A stretch of DNA of 28,923 nt, taken from the NCBI RefSeq assembly GCF_002027555.1, contig NZ_MXAP01000121.1:1-28923 (forward strand). The letters are read 5' to 3'. The notes beneath the pieces are model-generated. The model worked only from the letters and a program-made list of their open reading frames with translations. It was not told the DNA's origin and ran no database searches. This document shows positions 11,679 through 20,556 of the stretch, piece after piece. The translations under genes and the position numbers were made by a program. This DNA comes from Moraxella equi. GTDB taxonomy: Bacteria; Pseudomonadota; Gammaproteobacteria; Pseudomonadales; Moraxellaceae. Each line of letters begins with the position of its first letter. The stretch's first letter is position 1.

Positions 11679-12920
11679 TTAGTGATTTTTCCGCCCCACA
11701 CCAAAATACCCACCCTTTAACCTGCCAATCTCATCACAATTTAACACATTGGCGTCAAACACAGGTACACCGATAGCAAGGCGATTCACATCAAAGCTGT
11801 CAATGCGATTTAGGACAAATATCGCTTGCACGTCCACATCAATACCACTTGGTTTAAACAGCATCTCATCGTCATAAAGCCTAATAAGCTCATCATCCGC
11901 CACGCCCCCTGCCACATAGGTAGTAATGCCATACGACCATAATAGGGGCAGTAGCCGATGAATGGCGGAATTGTCGGTACGTCCTGAGCCTGATTTGTAA
12001 CTACCGCCCACAATCAGCACCGTTTTGTCATCAATAAAGCCGTCAAAATACCGCCAAAATTTGCGAAACAGTAGCTCTTTTTGGTCGTCATTTAACTCCG
12101 ACACGGCAGACAAAATGGGATTTTTGACGTTTTTGTTATCAAAGCTCGCCTGCAAGGTCATCATCTCGTTTGGCAATGTCCGTCCGCCAAAGCCTGCCCC
12201 TGCGGTAAGATAGCTCACCCCCAGCCGTCCGTCTTGCCCCATGATATGACTGATTGTGGTAATATCCACGCCTTGACGGTCGGCAAGCCGTGATAACTCA
12301 TTCATGAGGCTCACCCGAGTAGCAAGCATTGCCATGACGGACGCACGGGCGAACTCTGCGGTAGCGATGTCAGTCGTTTGCACTGATTTTGCCCCATTTA
12401 TCACAGGCATGAGGGCGGATAATGGATGGTCGGTCTTTTGTCCGATGAGCAGTAGGTGCGGATTTAGCATGGATGTAAAGGCTTGTCCATCCACCAAAAA
12501 CACAAACGGCACATAATACACCAAGGCACGTTTTAGCCCCTTTGCCAAGGCATCAAAATCCCCCAAGGGCAAGTTACCACTTAGGATAACAGGGCTTGTG
12601 TCATTGGCTTTATTAAAGGCAGTTATCCACACGGATACGTCCACATTATCAAAACACACATCGCTCACAAATAGCCAACAAAGCTCGGACTCCTTTGGCA
12701 CAAAGTCGTCAAAACCCACAAGGGTAATGACTTCACGGCTTTTGTACATCTCGTACAAAGCGACAAGCTCATGCTCAAAGGCGTACTGGCGAGCGATGTC
12801 GTCCAAGTCATTGCCATAAATCACGACACGCTTGCCAAGACTTGCCAAGACAACGGCAGTCGTTAGGCAGTCTATGCTATGTCCGACAAGGGTGCAGGGC
12901 TTTTGGTTAGTCGTGTGCAT
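11679..12920 (-). CDS. UDP-glucose/GDP-mannose dehydrogenase homologue lacking catalytic residues
   Basis: This 413-residue protein has the length, order and fold signatures of UDP-glucose dehydrogenase, but the key residues are gone. The Rossmann loop GTGYVGL reads GHSIDCL (13-19). In the central helix, where true Ugd has KLFAN before a shared LA-RV---NEL pattern, it has RASVM, losing the Lys and Asn. The active-site block [10 protein letters not shown] reads GFGGRTLPNE (243-252), losing the nucleophilic Cys, the Lys and the Asp. The frame is intact and its ATG overlaps the pgi end by 14 bp, with AAGGA before it. It sits between pgi and galE, where related clusters carry a working ugd. A regulatory or scaffolding role is possible; oxidation of UDP-glucose looks unlikely. 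Confidence 0.8.
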   Translation of the reverse strand: MHTTNQKPCTLVGHSIDCLTTAVVLASLGKRVVIYGNDLDDIARQYAFEHELVALYEMYKSREVITLVGFDDFVPKESELCWLFVSDVCFDNVDVSVWITAFNKANDTSPVILSGNLPLGDFDALAKGLKRALVYYVPFVFLVDGQAFTSMLNPHLLLIGQKTDHPLSALMPVINGAKSVQTTDIATAEFARASVMAMLATRVSLMNELSRLADRQGVDITTISHIMGQDGRLGVSYLTAGAGFGGRTLPNEMMTLQASFDNKNVKNPILSAVSELNDDQKELLFRKFWRYFDGFIDDKTVLIVGGSYKSGSGRTDNSAIHRLLPLLWSYGITTYVAGGVADDELIRLYDDEMLFKPSGIDVDVQAIFVLNRIDSFDVNRLAIGVPVFDANVLNCDEIGRLKGGYFGVGRKNH

Positions 12921-14505
12921 GGCTATCCTTGATGATGTTTAATAAAAAATTGGTGGAGCTGTCAAAGTCGCCCACGCCCTGCCCGTTTAGCACGTCAAAC
13001 ACGCTGTTTGCCATGATTTTACCCATTTCAACACCCCATTGGTCAAAGGGGTTAATGCCCCAAAGCACGGACGCCACATAGACTTTATGCTCATATAAAG
13101 CGATGAGCGAGCCAAGACTTTCTGGCGTAAGACTATCTAACAAAATGGTGGTGGACGGCTGATTGCCCCGATAGCGGTGGTTGGGACTGCTTGCCAAGTC
13201 TGGCAGAGCATCATTACCAAAGGCAAGCACCCGAGACTGAGCCAGACAGTTTGACAAGGCAAGACGGTGCTGATAAGCAAGCTCGCTGTCGTCATCGTAG
13301 CGACTTACACAAGCGATAAAATCGCACGATACCCTTTGCGTGCCTTGATGAAGCAATTGATAAAAGGCGTGCTGAGCGTTTGAGCCGACTTCGCCCCACA
13401 GAATTGGGCAAGTGGCATAATCCACCGTTTGCCCGTCTTTGGTAACGGATTTGCCGTTGGATTCCATTTCAAGCTGGGTCAGATAACTTGGTAAAAATTT
13501 AAGCCGTCCATCATAAGGCAACACCGTATGTCCGTTAATCCCCAAAAACGTGGCGTTCCACACGGCAAGCAAACCCATGATGACAGGGGCGTTTTTGGCA
13601 AAGGGGGCGGATTTAAAATGGCAATCCATCTGATACGCCCCGTCAAGCAAGCGTTTAAAATTATCCATACCCACCGCAATCGCCACCGACAGACTAATCG
13701 CCGACCACATACTAAACCGACCGCCCACCCATTCCCAAAAGATGAGCTGATTATCGCTATGAATGCCCCACTGGCTCATGCAGGCAGGATTTGCCGACAC
13801 GCCAATAAAATGCCGTCTTAGGGCGACATCTTTGGCGGTAAAGGTAGTCAGCCACGCCAAAGCGGTACTGGCGTTGGACAATGTATCCACCGTGCCAAAG
13901 GACTTGGATGCCACGATAAATACGGTGGTTTCGGCGGATAATTTGCCAAGCAAGTTTTGCAAATGCGTGCCGTCCATGTTGGAGACAAAATGCACATCGA
14001 TAGCGGTGTCTTTGTACTCCGCCAAAGCGTCCACCGCCATCAAGGGCCCTAAGTCTGAGCCACCGACGCCGATAGATACCACGTCCGTGATTGCTTTGCC
14101 CGAATAGCCCCGCCACACGCCTGTGCGAATGCGGTGGGCGATACTCTCGCACTTATCAAGACTAGCCTCGACTTGGGCGGATACGTCCGTGCCATCCACG
14201 ATGAGTGATTCGCCCTTTGGCAATCGCAGGGCGGTGTGTAAGGCAGGACGGCTCTCGCTGTCGTTTACCTGTTTACCACTCATTAAGTCGTTGATTTTTT
14301 GGGATAACTCACACTCATTGGCAAAGTTAATCAGCGTATCTAGCACCGTCTTATCAAGGCACGCTTTGGCATAATCCAGCACCATATAAGGGGCGGACAG
14401 ATGAAAAGTGTTGGCACGCTTATCATCTTGAGCGAACAGTTCGGTTAAAGTGGGGTTGGTATCGGCAAGGGCATGTAGGGTTTGCCAAGTAGGGCTTTGG
14501 TTCAT
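12907..14505 (-). CDS. pgi: Glucose-6-phosphate isomerase
   Basis: Interconverts fructose-6-phosphate and glucose-6-phosphate, linking central metabolism to UDP-sugar synthesis. Both family signatures are present: WVGGRFSMWSAISLS in the middle, and NPFDQWGVEMGK near the C-terminus. The GSNAQHAFYQLLHQGT segment carries the catalytic His. At 532 residues it is slightly shorter than E. coli Pgi but complete. It lies nine bases after galU and overlaps the start of the next gene by 14 bp, so it is firmly inside the polysaccharide operon. This galU-pgi-galE grouping is also seen at the end of Acinetobacter capsule loci. Confidence 0.95.
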   Translation of the reverse strand: MNQSPTWQTLHALADTNPTLTELFAQDDKRANTFHLSAPYMVLDYAKACLDKTVLDTLINFANECELSQKINDLMSGKQVNDSESRPALHTALRLPKGESLIVDGTDVSAQVEASLDKCESIAHRIRTGVWRGYSGKAITDVVSIGVGGSDLGPLMAVDALAEYKDTAIDVHFVSNMDGTHLQNLLGKLSAETTVFIVASKSFGTVDTLSNASTALAWLTTFTAKDVALRRHFIGVSANPACMSQWGIHSDNQLIFWEWVGGRFSMWSAISLSVAIAVGMDNFKRLLDGAYQMDCHFKSAPFAKNAPVIMGLLAVWNATFLGINGHTVLPYDGRLKFLPSYLTQLEMESNGKSVTKDGQTVDYATCPILWGEVGSNAQHAFYQLLHQGTQRVSCDFIACVSRYDDDSELAYQHRLALSNCLAQSRVLAFGNDALPDLASSPNHRYRGNQPSTTILLDSLTPESLGSLIALYEHKVYVASVLWGINPFDQWGVEMGKIMANSVFDVLNGQGVGDFDSSTNFLLNIIKDSHAHD

Positions 14506-14514
14506 GGCAAATCC

Positions 14515-15384
14515 TTAAAACGACTCGCCAATATGCTCGGCAAAATAACCAAATGCCTTGATATAAGTCGCCATGTCGCCCGCATCAAAGCTCTCGCCCT
14601 TTAAGGTTACCACGTCCATGCCCTGCTCGCCGATAAGTGCATCAATGGCATCGGTAAGCTGAATCTCACCGCCCACGGACGGTTCAACTTTTGCCAAAAA
14701 GTCAAAAATCTCTGGGCTAAACACATACCGCCCCACGACCGCAAGGTTGGACGGAGCGTCTTTTAGCGGGGGCTTTTCTACAAAACCCTTAACATCAAAA
14801 GATTGATTGGTGTCGGATTTGGCAATGGTTTGCTTATCGGCAAGGCGAGCAATGCCGTATTTGTGCACATCATCGTCCGCCACAGGGTCTACCAAAATTT
14901 GTGAGCGACCTGTTTTGGCAAACTTATCCAGCATGTACGCCAAATTATCCGCCTTAAAATCAGTCTTAAAGGGATCTAGCATCACATCGGGCAACAGCAC
15001 GGCAAAGGGGTTGTCGCCTACGACCGCACGCCCTTGCAATACCGCATGACCTAGACCTAACGGACGACCTTGACGCACGCTGATAATCCGCACATCATCA
15101 GGCAAAAAGTTTAGACTGTCCGCCAGCTCATTTTTACCCTTAGAGCGAAGTTGGGTATCTAGTTCGCTGTTGATGTCAAAATAATTTTCAATGGCACTTT
15201 TTTGGGCGTGATTAACAAGCACGATGTTTTTGATGCCAGCACGCACCGCCTCCATGACGACATAGTGAATGGCGGGCTTGTCACCAAGTGGCAGAAGCTC
15301 TTTTGGCACGGCTTTGGAGAGTGGCAACATACGAGTGCCAAAGCCTGCAGTGGGGATGATGGCGTGGGTGATGTGTCTGGTCAT
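14515..15384 (-). CDS. galU: UTP-glucose-1-phosphate uridylyltransferase GalU
   Basis: Makes UDP-glucose from glucose-1-phosphate and UTP, the precursor for both Ugd and GalE. The nucleotide-binding N-terminus reads IIPTAGFGTRMLPLSKAVPKELL with the usual G-GTR-LP---PKE pattern, followed by KPAIHYVVMEAVRAGI. The VEKP motif in DVKGFVEKPPL and GGEIQLTDAI are also characteristic. The 289-residue length is normal. Its ATG overlaps the stop codon of the upstream glycosyltransferase by one base (TAATG), so translation of this housekeeping enzyme is coupled to the AT-rich capsule genes. Confidence 0.96.
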   Translation of the reverse strand: MTRHITHAIIPTAGFGTRMLPLSKAVPKELLPLGDKPAIHYVVMEAVRAGIKNIVLVNHAQKSAIENYFDINSELDTQLRSKGKNELADSLNFLPDDVRIISVRQGRPLGLGHAVLQGRAVVGDNPFAVLLPDVMLDPFKTDFKADNLAYMLDKFAKTGRSQILVDPVADDDVHKYGIARLADKQTIAKSDTNQSFDVKGFVEKPPLKDAPSNLAVVGRYVFSPEIFDFLAKVEPSVGGEIQLTDAIDALIGEQGMDVVTLKGESFDAGDMATYIKAFGYFAEHIGESF

Positions 15385-16811
15385 TAAATAGCCTTATCAG
15401 TTTTATGATACTTTAAATTATAGCGAATATCATCTATATCCACAACCAAAGAATGGGGGATTTCAAATATTTTTTGGATTGTTTGCTCTTGAATGTCAGG
15501 CATTTTTAAAGGTTGTTTTTTTGTCAAACAATCAATGTGCCATAATTGCCAATTTTCCCAATAGTCCAGCCGTGTTAATGCCGATTGTCGGTTATGTACG
15601 CCAAATTTATTCGAATTCATCAAAGAATCCTTATGATGACTGGCAAAAGTTAAAGGCTGTTTAATAGGTAATATTTTATCATCGCCATAACACAACTTTA
15701 ATCTCGCCCAAAATTCACTATCTGCACCTGTTCTGGCAATATGCCAAAGCCCAATTTCATTTTGGACTTTTTGACGGCGAAATAAGGGCGATGCAGGATT
15801 TTGTCTCAAAAAAGGATAATATTGCCTTGCATAAAAATTACCATTATTATCTATTCTAAGCCAATAAGAAGTTGTAGCAACTAAATGTTCATCTTTTAAT
15901 AATGGTTCAACTTGAATGGCGATTTTTTGGGGATGAGCAAAATCATCAGCATCTTGACAAGTTAAAAATTCGCCAGTAGCATACATTACTCCAATACTTT
16001 TGGCAACAAAAGTCCCGGTATTTCTTGACAAATCAATCCATCTGATGCGACCATCTTGTCTTGCCAAAGCTTGAATGATGCTTAATGTATCATCATCACT
16101 ATGATCATTGATGATGATAATTTCTAAATTGGCGTAAGTTTGATTTAATAGGCTTTGAATACAAGTTTTAATGGTGTTTTGGGCATTATAAGCCGTAACA
16201 ATCACGCTGACCTTTGATGAATGCTCTTGTGCTTTATCAATATTGGATGACAAGTAATTAACACAAAAACAATCATTGTTTAAAGATAATGATAATAAGT
16301 GATATTCTGATAAAATATGATTAAGTTGAGTGATTTTCTTATCATTGGTATTTAAATAAATATTGGCATGTAAGCATTGCTTATCAATCGTATCAAAATG
16401 TTTAAAAAATTCACCACATTCTGATTCAAAGTCTTCTAAAATATTATTATCATTAGCATACGATAATGCCAATCCCAAATAATATTGATCACTAAGCCAT
16501 TCTCTATGATTTAAAAAATATTCTACAAAAATTTTAGGATATAAATAAAAAGCTTCCTTGATAAATTCTTTGTGATATTTTTTTAAATCATCATTGGATA
16601 GTATTTGCCAAATCTCTATTTGCAAATATTCATCAGAAATAACAAAACGTTTTAATTGAGCAATTTTTTTGGTAATGAATGATTTTTTTGTTTGAATAAT
16701 GGGTGTATTATTTAAAACTGTTTGATAAAGCCCCAATCGCATTGCTTGCCAGTAGCTTTTTGGGGTTTTATAACGCAATATAGCAGGATAATTTGCCACT
16801 TGACATGCCAT
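15384..16811 (-). CDS. Family 2 glycosyltransferase, KfiC-like architecture
   Basis: A 475-residue protein with a roughly 200-residue helical N-terminal region of no recognised domain, then a GT-A fold domain. The latter shows VSVIVTAYNAQ (from 202), NTGTFVAKSIG, the metal-binding CQDADD (DADD at 287-290), then HPQKI and GADSEFW (362-368). Domain order and motifs resemble KfiC, the glucuronosyltransferase of E. coli K5 heparosan synthesis, but similarity is moderate and donor specificity cannot be read. The frame opens at GTG 16847, overlapping the ugd stop; I prefer ATG 16811 because AGGA lies four bases before it. It is AT-rich, between ugd and galU. It may add a side group or belong to a former polymer system. 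Confidence 0.8.
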   Translation of the reverse strand: MACQVANYPAILRYKTPKSYWQAMRLGLYQTVLNNTPIIQTKKSFITKKIAQLKRFVISDEYLQIEIWQILSNDDLKKYHKEFIKEAFYLYPKIFVEYFLNHREWLSDQYYLGLALSYANDNNILEDFESECGEFFKHFDTIDKQCLHANIYLNTNDKKITQLNHILSEYHLLSLSLNNDCFCVNYLSSNIDKAQEHSSKVSVIVTAYNAQNTIKTCIQSLLNQTYANLEIIIINDHSDDDTLSIIQALARQDGRIRWIDLSRNTGTFVAKSIGVMYATGEFLTCQDADDFAHPQKIAIQVEPLLKDEHLVATTSYWLRIDNNGNFYARQYYPFLRQNPASPLFRRQKVQNEIGLWHIARTGADSEFWARLKLCYGDDKILPIKQPLTFASHHKDSLMNSNKFGVHNRQSALTRLDYWENWQLWHIDCLTKKQPLKMPDIQEQTIQKIFEIPHSLVVDIDDIRYNLKYHKTDKAI

Positions 16812-16846
16812 ATTATCCTGCTTTTTATGTTGTGTTTTAAAAAACA

Positions 16847-18016
16847 CTAATCGTCCACCCCTGAAATATCACGAGTATAGACTTTTTCTAACACATCAGA
16901 TAGTTCATCAGTCAAGCGATTGGCGATAATGATATCGGCTTTTTGTTTAAATTCTGACAAATCTGAAATCACCTGCATTCTATCGAGTTCATCACCTGCA
17001 TATTTTGGCTCATAGATAATCACCGCGATGCCTTTGGCGCGCAGGCGTTTAATGACACCAAACATCGCAGACGAACGAAAATTATCTGATCCTGCTTTCA
17101 TAATCAAACGATACACACCCAAGACATTGGGATTAGTTTTTAAAATGTCTTTGGCAATAAAATCCTTACGAGTGGTATTGGCATCGACGATGGCTTGAAT
17201 AAGATTTTGGGGGACATCTTTATAATTAGCAAGTAATTGTTTGGTATCTTTTGGCAAACAATAACCACCATAACCAAAAGAGGGGTTGTTATAATAAGTA
17301 CCAATGCGAGGATCTAGTCCAATACCTTTAATAATTTGGGCAGTATTTAGACCGTGTATTCCAGCGTAGGTGTCCAGCTCATTAAAATACGCCACGCGCA
17401 AAGCAAGATAAGTATTAGCAAAGAGCTTAATCGCCTCCGCTTCGGTAGGATCGGTTAATAGGATTTCAACATCTTTTTTAATCGCACAATCAAGAAGCAT
17501 ATCGGCAAATGCTTTGGCACGCTCTGACTGCTCACCAACAATAATCCTAGACGGATAAAGATTGTCGTACAATGCCTTACCCTCTCGCAAAAATTCTGGC
17601 GAAAAGATGATGTTGTCTACGCCTAATTTTTGACGAATGTTTTGGGTAAGACCAACAGGAATGGTGGATTTGATGACGATGAGTGCCTTTGGGTTAATAG
17701 CAAGCACATCATCAATCACAGCCTCCACACTACTGGTATCAAAATAACCTGTCTGACTGTCATAATTGGTCGGCGTGGCAATAATGACAATGTCGGCATT
17801 TTGATAAGCGGTGTTTTTATCAGTCGTTGCCGTTAGATTTAATGACCTAGTAGATAAAAAATCGCCAACTTCTTTATCATCAATCGGAGATTGACGATTA
17901 TTTATTTTATCTACTTTATTTTTATCAATGTCTAAGGCAATGACGGTGTATTTTTGCGATAATAATACCGCATTGGATAGGCCGACATAGCCTGTGCCTG
18001 TGATGGTGATGTTCAT
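16847..18016 (-). CDS. ugd: UDP-glucose 6-dehydrogenase (capsule type)
   Basis: Oxidises UDP-glucose to UDP-glucuronate with two NAD+, the acidic donor for glycosaminoglycan-type polymers. All catalytic features are present: Rossmann [10 protein letters not shown] (7-16), NAD-domain STIPVG, Lys197 and Asn201 in EAIKLFAN, and the nucleophile Cys253 in [11 protein letters not shown] with Lys256 and Asp257. The 389-residue length matches capsule-locus enzymes such as KfiD and KfoF. Its ATG lies one base after the stop of the decayed synthase tail, so it was translationally coupled to that tail when intact. It is AT-rich like its capsule neighbours and is the only functional Ugd in the window. 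Confidence 0.95.
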   Translation of the reverse strand: MNITITGTGYVGLSNAVLLSQKYTVIALDIDKNKVDKINNRQSPIDDKEVGDFLSTRSLNLTATTDKNTAYQNADIVIIATPTNYDSQTGYFDTSSVEAVIDDVLAINPKALIVIKSTIPVGLTQNIRQKLGVDNIIFSPEFLREGKALYDNLYPSRIIVGEQSERAKAFADMLLDCAIKKDVEILLTDPTEAEAIKLFANTYLALRVAYFNELDTYAGIHGLNTAQIIKGIGLDPRIGTYYNNPSFGYGGYCLPKDTKQLLANYKDVPQNLIQAIVDANTTRKDFIAKDILKTNPNVLGVYRLIMKAGSDNFRSSAMFGVIKRLRAKGIAVIIYEPKYAGDELDRMQVISDLSEFKQKADIIIANRLTDELSDVLEKVYTRDISGVDD

Positions 18017-18017
18017 T

Positions 18018-18475
18018 TTATTTTACTCTTAAATATTGATAATACAATCTCAAAACATTTGCCAACATCGCCTCTTGTCGGTATGGCTTGTCAGAATGTA
18101 ACGGCAACATTGATAGAAATAGCAAAATAGTTGGAGCGACAATATCTCTATTGTTGATTTCTGGCACAATACTTCCAGAAATAAAATTTTCCTGAATTTC
18201 TTTCAATCTGTCATCGTTGATTGAAGTTGCTTAGATAATATTCCACTTGCTTATATTTGAAATTTTCATAAGAAATTTCAGAATTGATAATTATTTTGAC
18301 GTTATGCTGATTTTCAAATTCATATAGTTTATTAGAGATATCAATACTGATAAATTTTGGATTTAAATGCAGAATGATAACAACTATACCAAAATTATAT
18401 TCAAATAATATTATCCAATTTCCTCAATAACCCATCCAGCCGATCAGGATAAACTAGGCTAAAAGCCAGTTTTAC
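18018..18475 (-). pseudogene. Decayed C-terminal domain of a Pasteurella-type glycosaminoglycan synthase
   Basis: This stretch directly continues the kfoC-like gene past its TAG. In the same frame it reads YPDRLDGLLRKLDNII (ending 18404), close to YPNTLNGLVKKLNNII in the C-terminal domain of Pasteurella chondroitin/hyaluronan synthases. A TGA follows, and a one-base shift restores homology: VVIILHLN against FVIVLHVD, and NQHNVKIIINSEISY against HKHQVNILLNNDISY, up to a stop at 18211. A last open stretch (18230-18018) contains VPEINNRDI, like VPEYNTEDI near the Pasteurella C-terminus; this third match is weaker. About half of the roughly 270-residue domain is missing. It ends one base before ugd. 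The Pasteurella sequences are recalled, not searched. Confidence 0.75.
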
Positions 18476-20536
18476 CTACACTAAATCAGATGATATATTA
18501 CTGCCACTATTTTTGATAAAGGAATATTTTCTACTACCGTCATCGTTGTCAGCAGCACTATATTGATAGTTAGTAATTCCTTGACGATTTAAAGCATTAT
18601 TAACAACTAAAAAATGATTTTTCTTTTGAATGCCTAAGTTTTTAATAGATGTATTATTTCCGTGCAATACCCGATTATAACTTATCTTATTGATATGCTT
18701 AAATGACCCAACCTCACTTAATTTAAGATACATATCCAAATCAACAGCGTTTTCAATTTTCTCATCAAAACCAGTGGTTAGGTGCCATGCTCTTGCCGTA
18801 AACATCCTGAAATGATGAACTATCATTGCCGTAGTTAGCTTTTCCCTTGAAAATTCAGGCCAATTATACCCATTAGCTATCAAACTACCATCAGAATTTA
18901 CATTGCGATTAGTTGTATACACACAAACAAGTGATCTATCCTTTAAAAATTCTTTCAAGCATAACTCTACTGCATCAGGTTCCAGATAATCATCAGAATC
19001 CAATTGACCAATATAATATCCGTTAGCGTTGTGAACTGCTATATTGGAAGCTGATGCAATCCCACCATTCTCTTTAGAAATAATCTTAACTCTTGGATTG
19101 TTGGCATATAAATATTTTACAACTTCTAGAGTATTATCGGTAGACCCATCATTGCAAATACAAACCTCTAAATCAGTAACAGTTTGGTTTAAGGCACTAT
19201 CAACACATCTTTGAATAGAATTTGCACAATTATAGGCAGGAATGTAGATGGTTACCAAAGGCACTTTGTAAATTTGTGCCTCATTAATGGATTGGATTTT
19301 TCGATAAAAGTAAGGAACTTTTTGCTTTACAGCATTAATTGTAATTTTTTTACCTTCGGCTCTATCCGTCTCATTTTCTTTTCCAGGCGGTTCTTGATGA
19401 TATGCCATACCACCCCAAACAGCACGAAAAAAACAACCGTATTTAAATAGGCGATAACCAAATTCATTATCTTCTCCACCCCAATGAGTAAATTCCTCAT
19501 CAAAATAACCAGCTTTCTCTAACCATTTCCGTGCAAAAGCAACATTGCCACCACTAAAAAACCGAAATGGTGTATCACACAAACGCAAATCTTCAGTCTT
19601 TTTAAAATGTTCAAGTCGCCAGTCTACTGAAATTTCACCGTCATTTTTCCCCGATACAGAATTATTGGTTTGAACTTCGGGCAATTGTTCGATCAAAGCG
19701 GGGTTATTTATAATTTCACTTGGCTGAATATTATGTGTATCTACATATTTTCTTGGACCAATCAATGCAACATTATCATTCTCCTCCAAAAGTTTCATGT
19801 ATGATTCTACCCACAGAGGATTTGGTGCCATATCACAATCTAATATCGAGACAAAATCATACTTAGCCGTTCTTAGACCTAAATTTCTGACAGCACATAG
19901 TTGATAGCCGTAGTCTTTTTGACGCACATACTTAATATCTAAATCTTTTTCATATTTCCTGACGATAGCACAAATGTCTTCTCTACTACCATCGTCAGCA
20001 ACAATCACCTCAAAAGAGTATTGTGTTTTTTGGTTAATCAGGCAGGATAGTGTGATTTCTAAGATGTGGCCTCTGTTAAAGGTAGGTATAATCACCGACA
20101 GTCCAAAATTAGATGTCTTTTTATTACTATTTTTGCTTGTATTGCTCCAAAAAAAATCATTCACCCCTTCTGGCAAACTAGGCAAGACTAAATCTTTTGG
20201 CCAATCACTAGGAATTGGATTGATTGGTTTAATGTCCGCATCTGCAGATTTATTTTTTGTTTTTTTATACCAAGTCTCTAAAATGTCCTTGTATTCCTTA
20301 TCTGAAAGTTTAGATTCTCCCATATTGGATAACATAATTTTGGTGGCATTATCTAAATCGTTTGATTGAGAAATAATCACAACTGAATCTTTATTTTGTA
20401 TCTTCTTTTTTAATATTTCCAGTTGGTACTGAATTATTGAGTCGCCAAATACTTTACCCAATTCAACATAGATATCATAAGCTTCTTGGTACTTCCCCTC
20501 ATTATACAAACGATTTGCTTCTACAAAACTTGCCAT
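18476..20536 (-). CDS. kfoC: Bifunctional chondroitin-type polymerase (KfoC / PmCS family)
   Basis: Two tandem GT-A domains that should alternately add an N-acetylhexosamine and glucuronate. After a short helical, TPR-like N-terminus, domain A1 has LSVIIPTFNRG, ADDGS (180-184), DCD (233-235) and WGGED (352-356). Domain A2 has VTIYIPAYNCA, NDGSTDNT and DSD (513-515). In the Pasteurella enzymes A1 is the hexosaminyl- and A2 the glucuronosyltransferase. The segment QKDYGYQLCAVRNLGL matches the chondroitin enzymes (PmCS, KfoC) and differs from hyaluronan synthase (QKDNGFQASAARNMGL), so GalNAc is the likely hexosamine. It has 686 residues, the length I recall for KfoC, but homology continues beyond its stop codon (18018-18475). 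It follows the kfiB-like gene by 20 bp. Confidence 0.9.
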   Translation of the reverse strand: MASFVEANRLYNEGKYQEAYDIYVELGKVFGDSIIQYQLEILKKKIQNKDSVVIISQSNDLDNATKIMLSNMGESKLSDKEYKDILETWYKKTKNKSADADIKPINPIPSDWPKDLVLPSLPEGVNDFFWSNTSKNSNKKTSNFGLSVIIPTFNRGHILEITLSCLINQKTQYSFEVIVADDGSREDICAIVRKYEKDLDIKYVRQKDYGYQLCAVRNLGLRTAKYDFVSILDCDMAPNPLWVESYMKLLEENDNVALIGPRKYVDTHNIQPSEIINNPALIEQLPEVQTNNSVSGKNDGEISVDWRLEHFKKTEDLRLCDTPFRFFSGGNVAFARKWLEKAGYFDEEFTHWGGEDNEFGYRLFKYGCFFRAVWGGMAYHQEPPGKENETDRAEGKKITINAVKQKVPYFYRKIQSINEAQIYKVPLVTIYIPAYNCANSIQRCVDSALNQTVTDLEVCICNDGSTDNTLEVVKYLYANNPRVKIISKENGGIASASNIAVHNANGYYIGQLDSDDYLEPDAVELCLKEFLKDRSLVCVYTTNRNVNSDGSLIANGYNWPEFSREKLTTAMIVHHFRMFTARAWHLTTGFDEKIENAVDLDMYLKLSEVGSFKHINKISYNRVLHGNNTSIKNLGIQKKNHFLVVNNALNRQGITNYQYSAADNDDGSRKYSFIKNSGSNISSDLV

Positions 20537-20556
20537 AATATCAACCTCAACAAAAC

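Noticed and set aside
18018..18206. A 62-codon frame ahead of ugd as an independent small gene
   Set aside because: It starts only at a TTG inside a region with decayed synthase-tail homology and has no ribosome site of its own; it is better read as part of the pseudogene tail.
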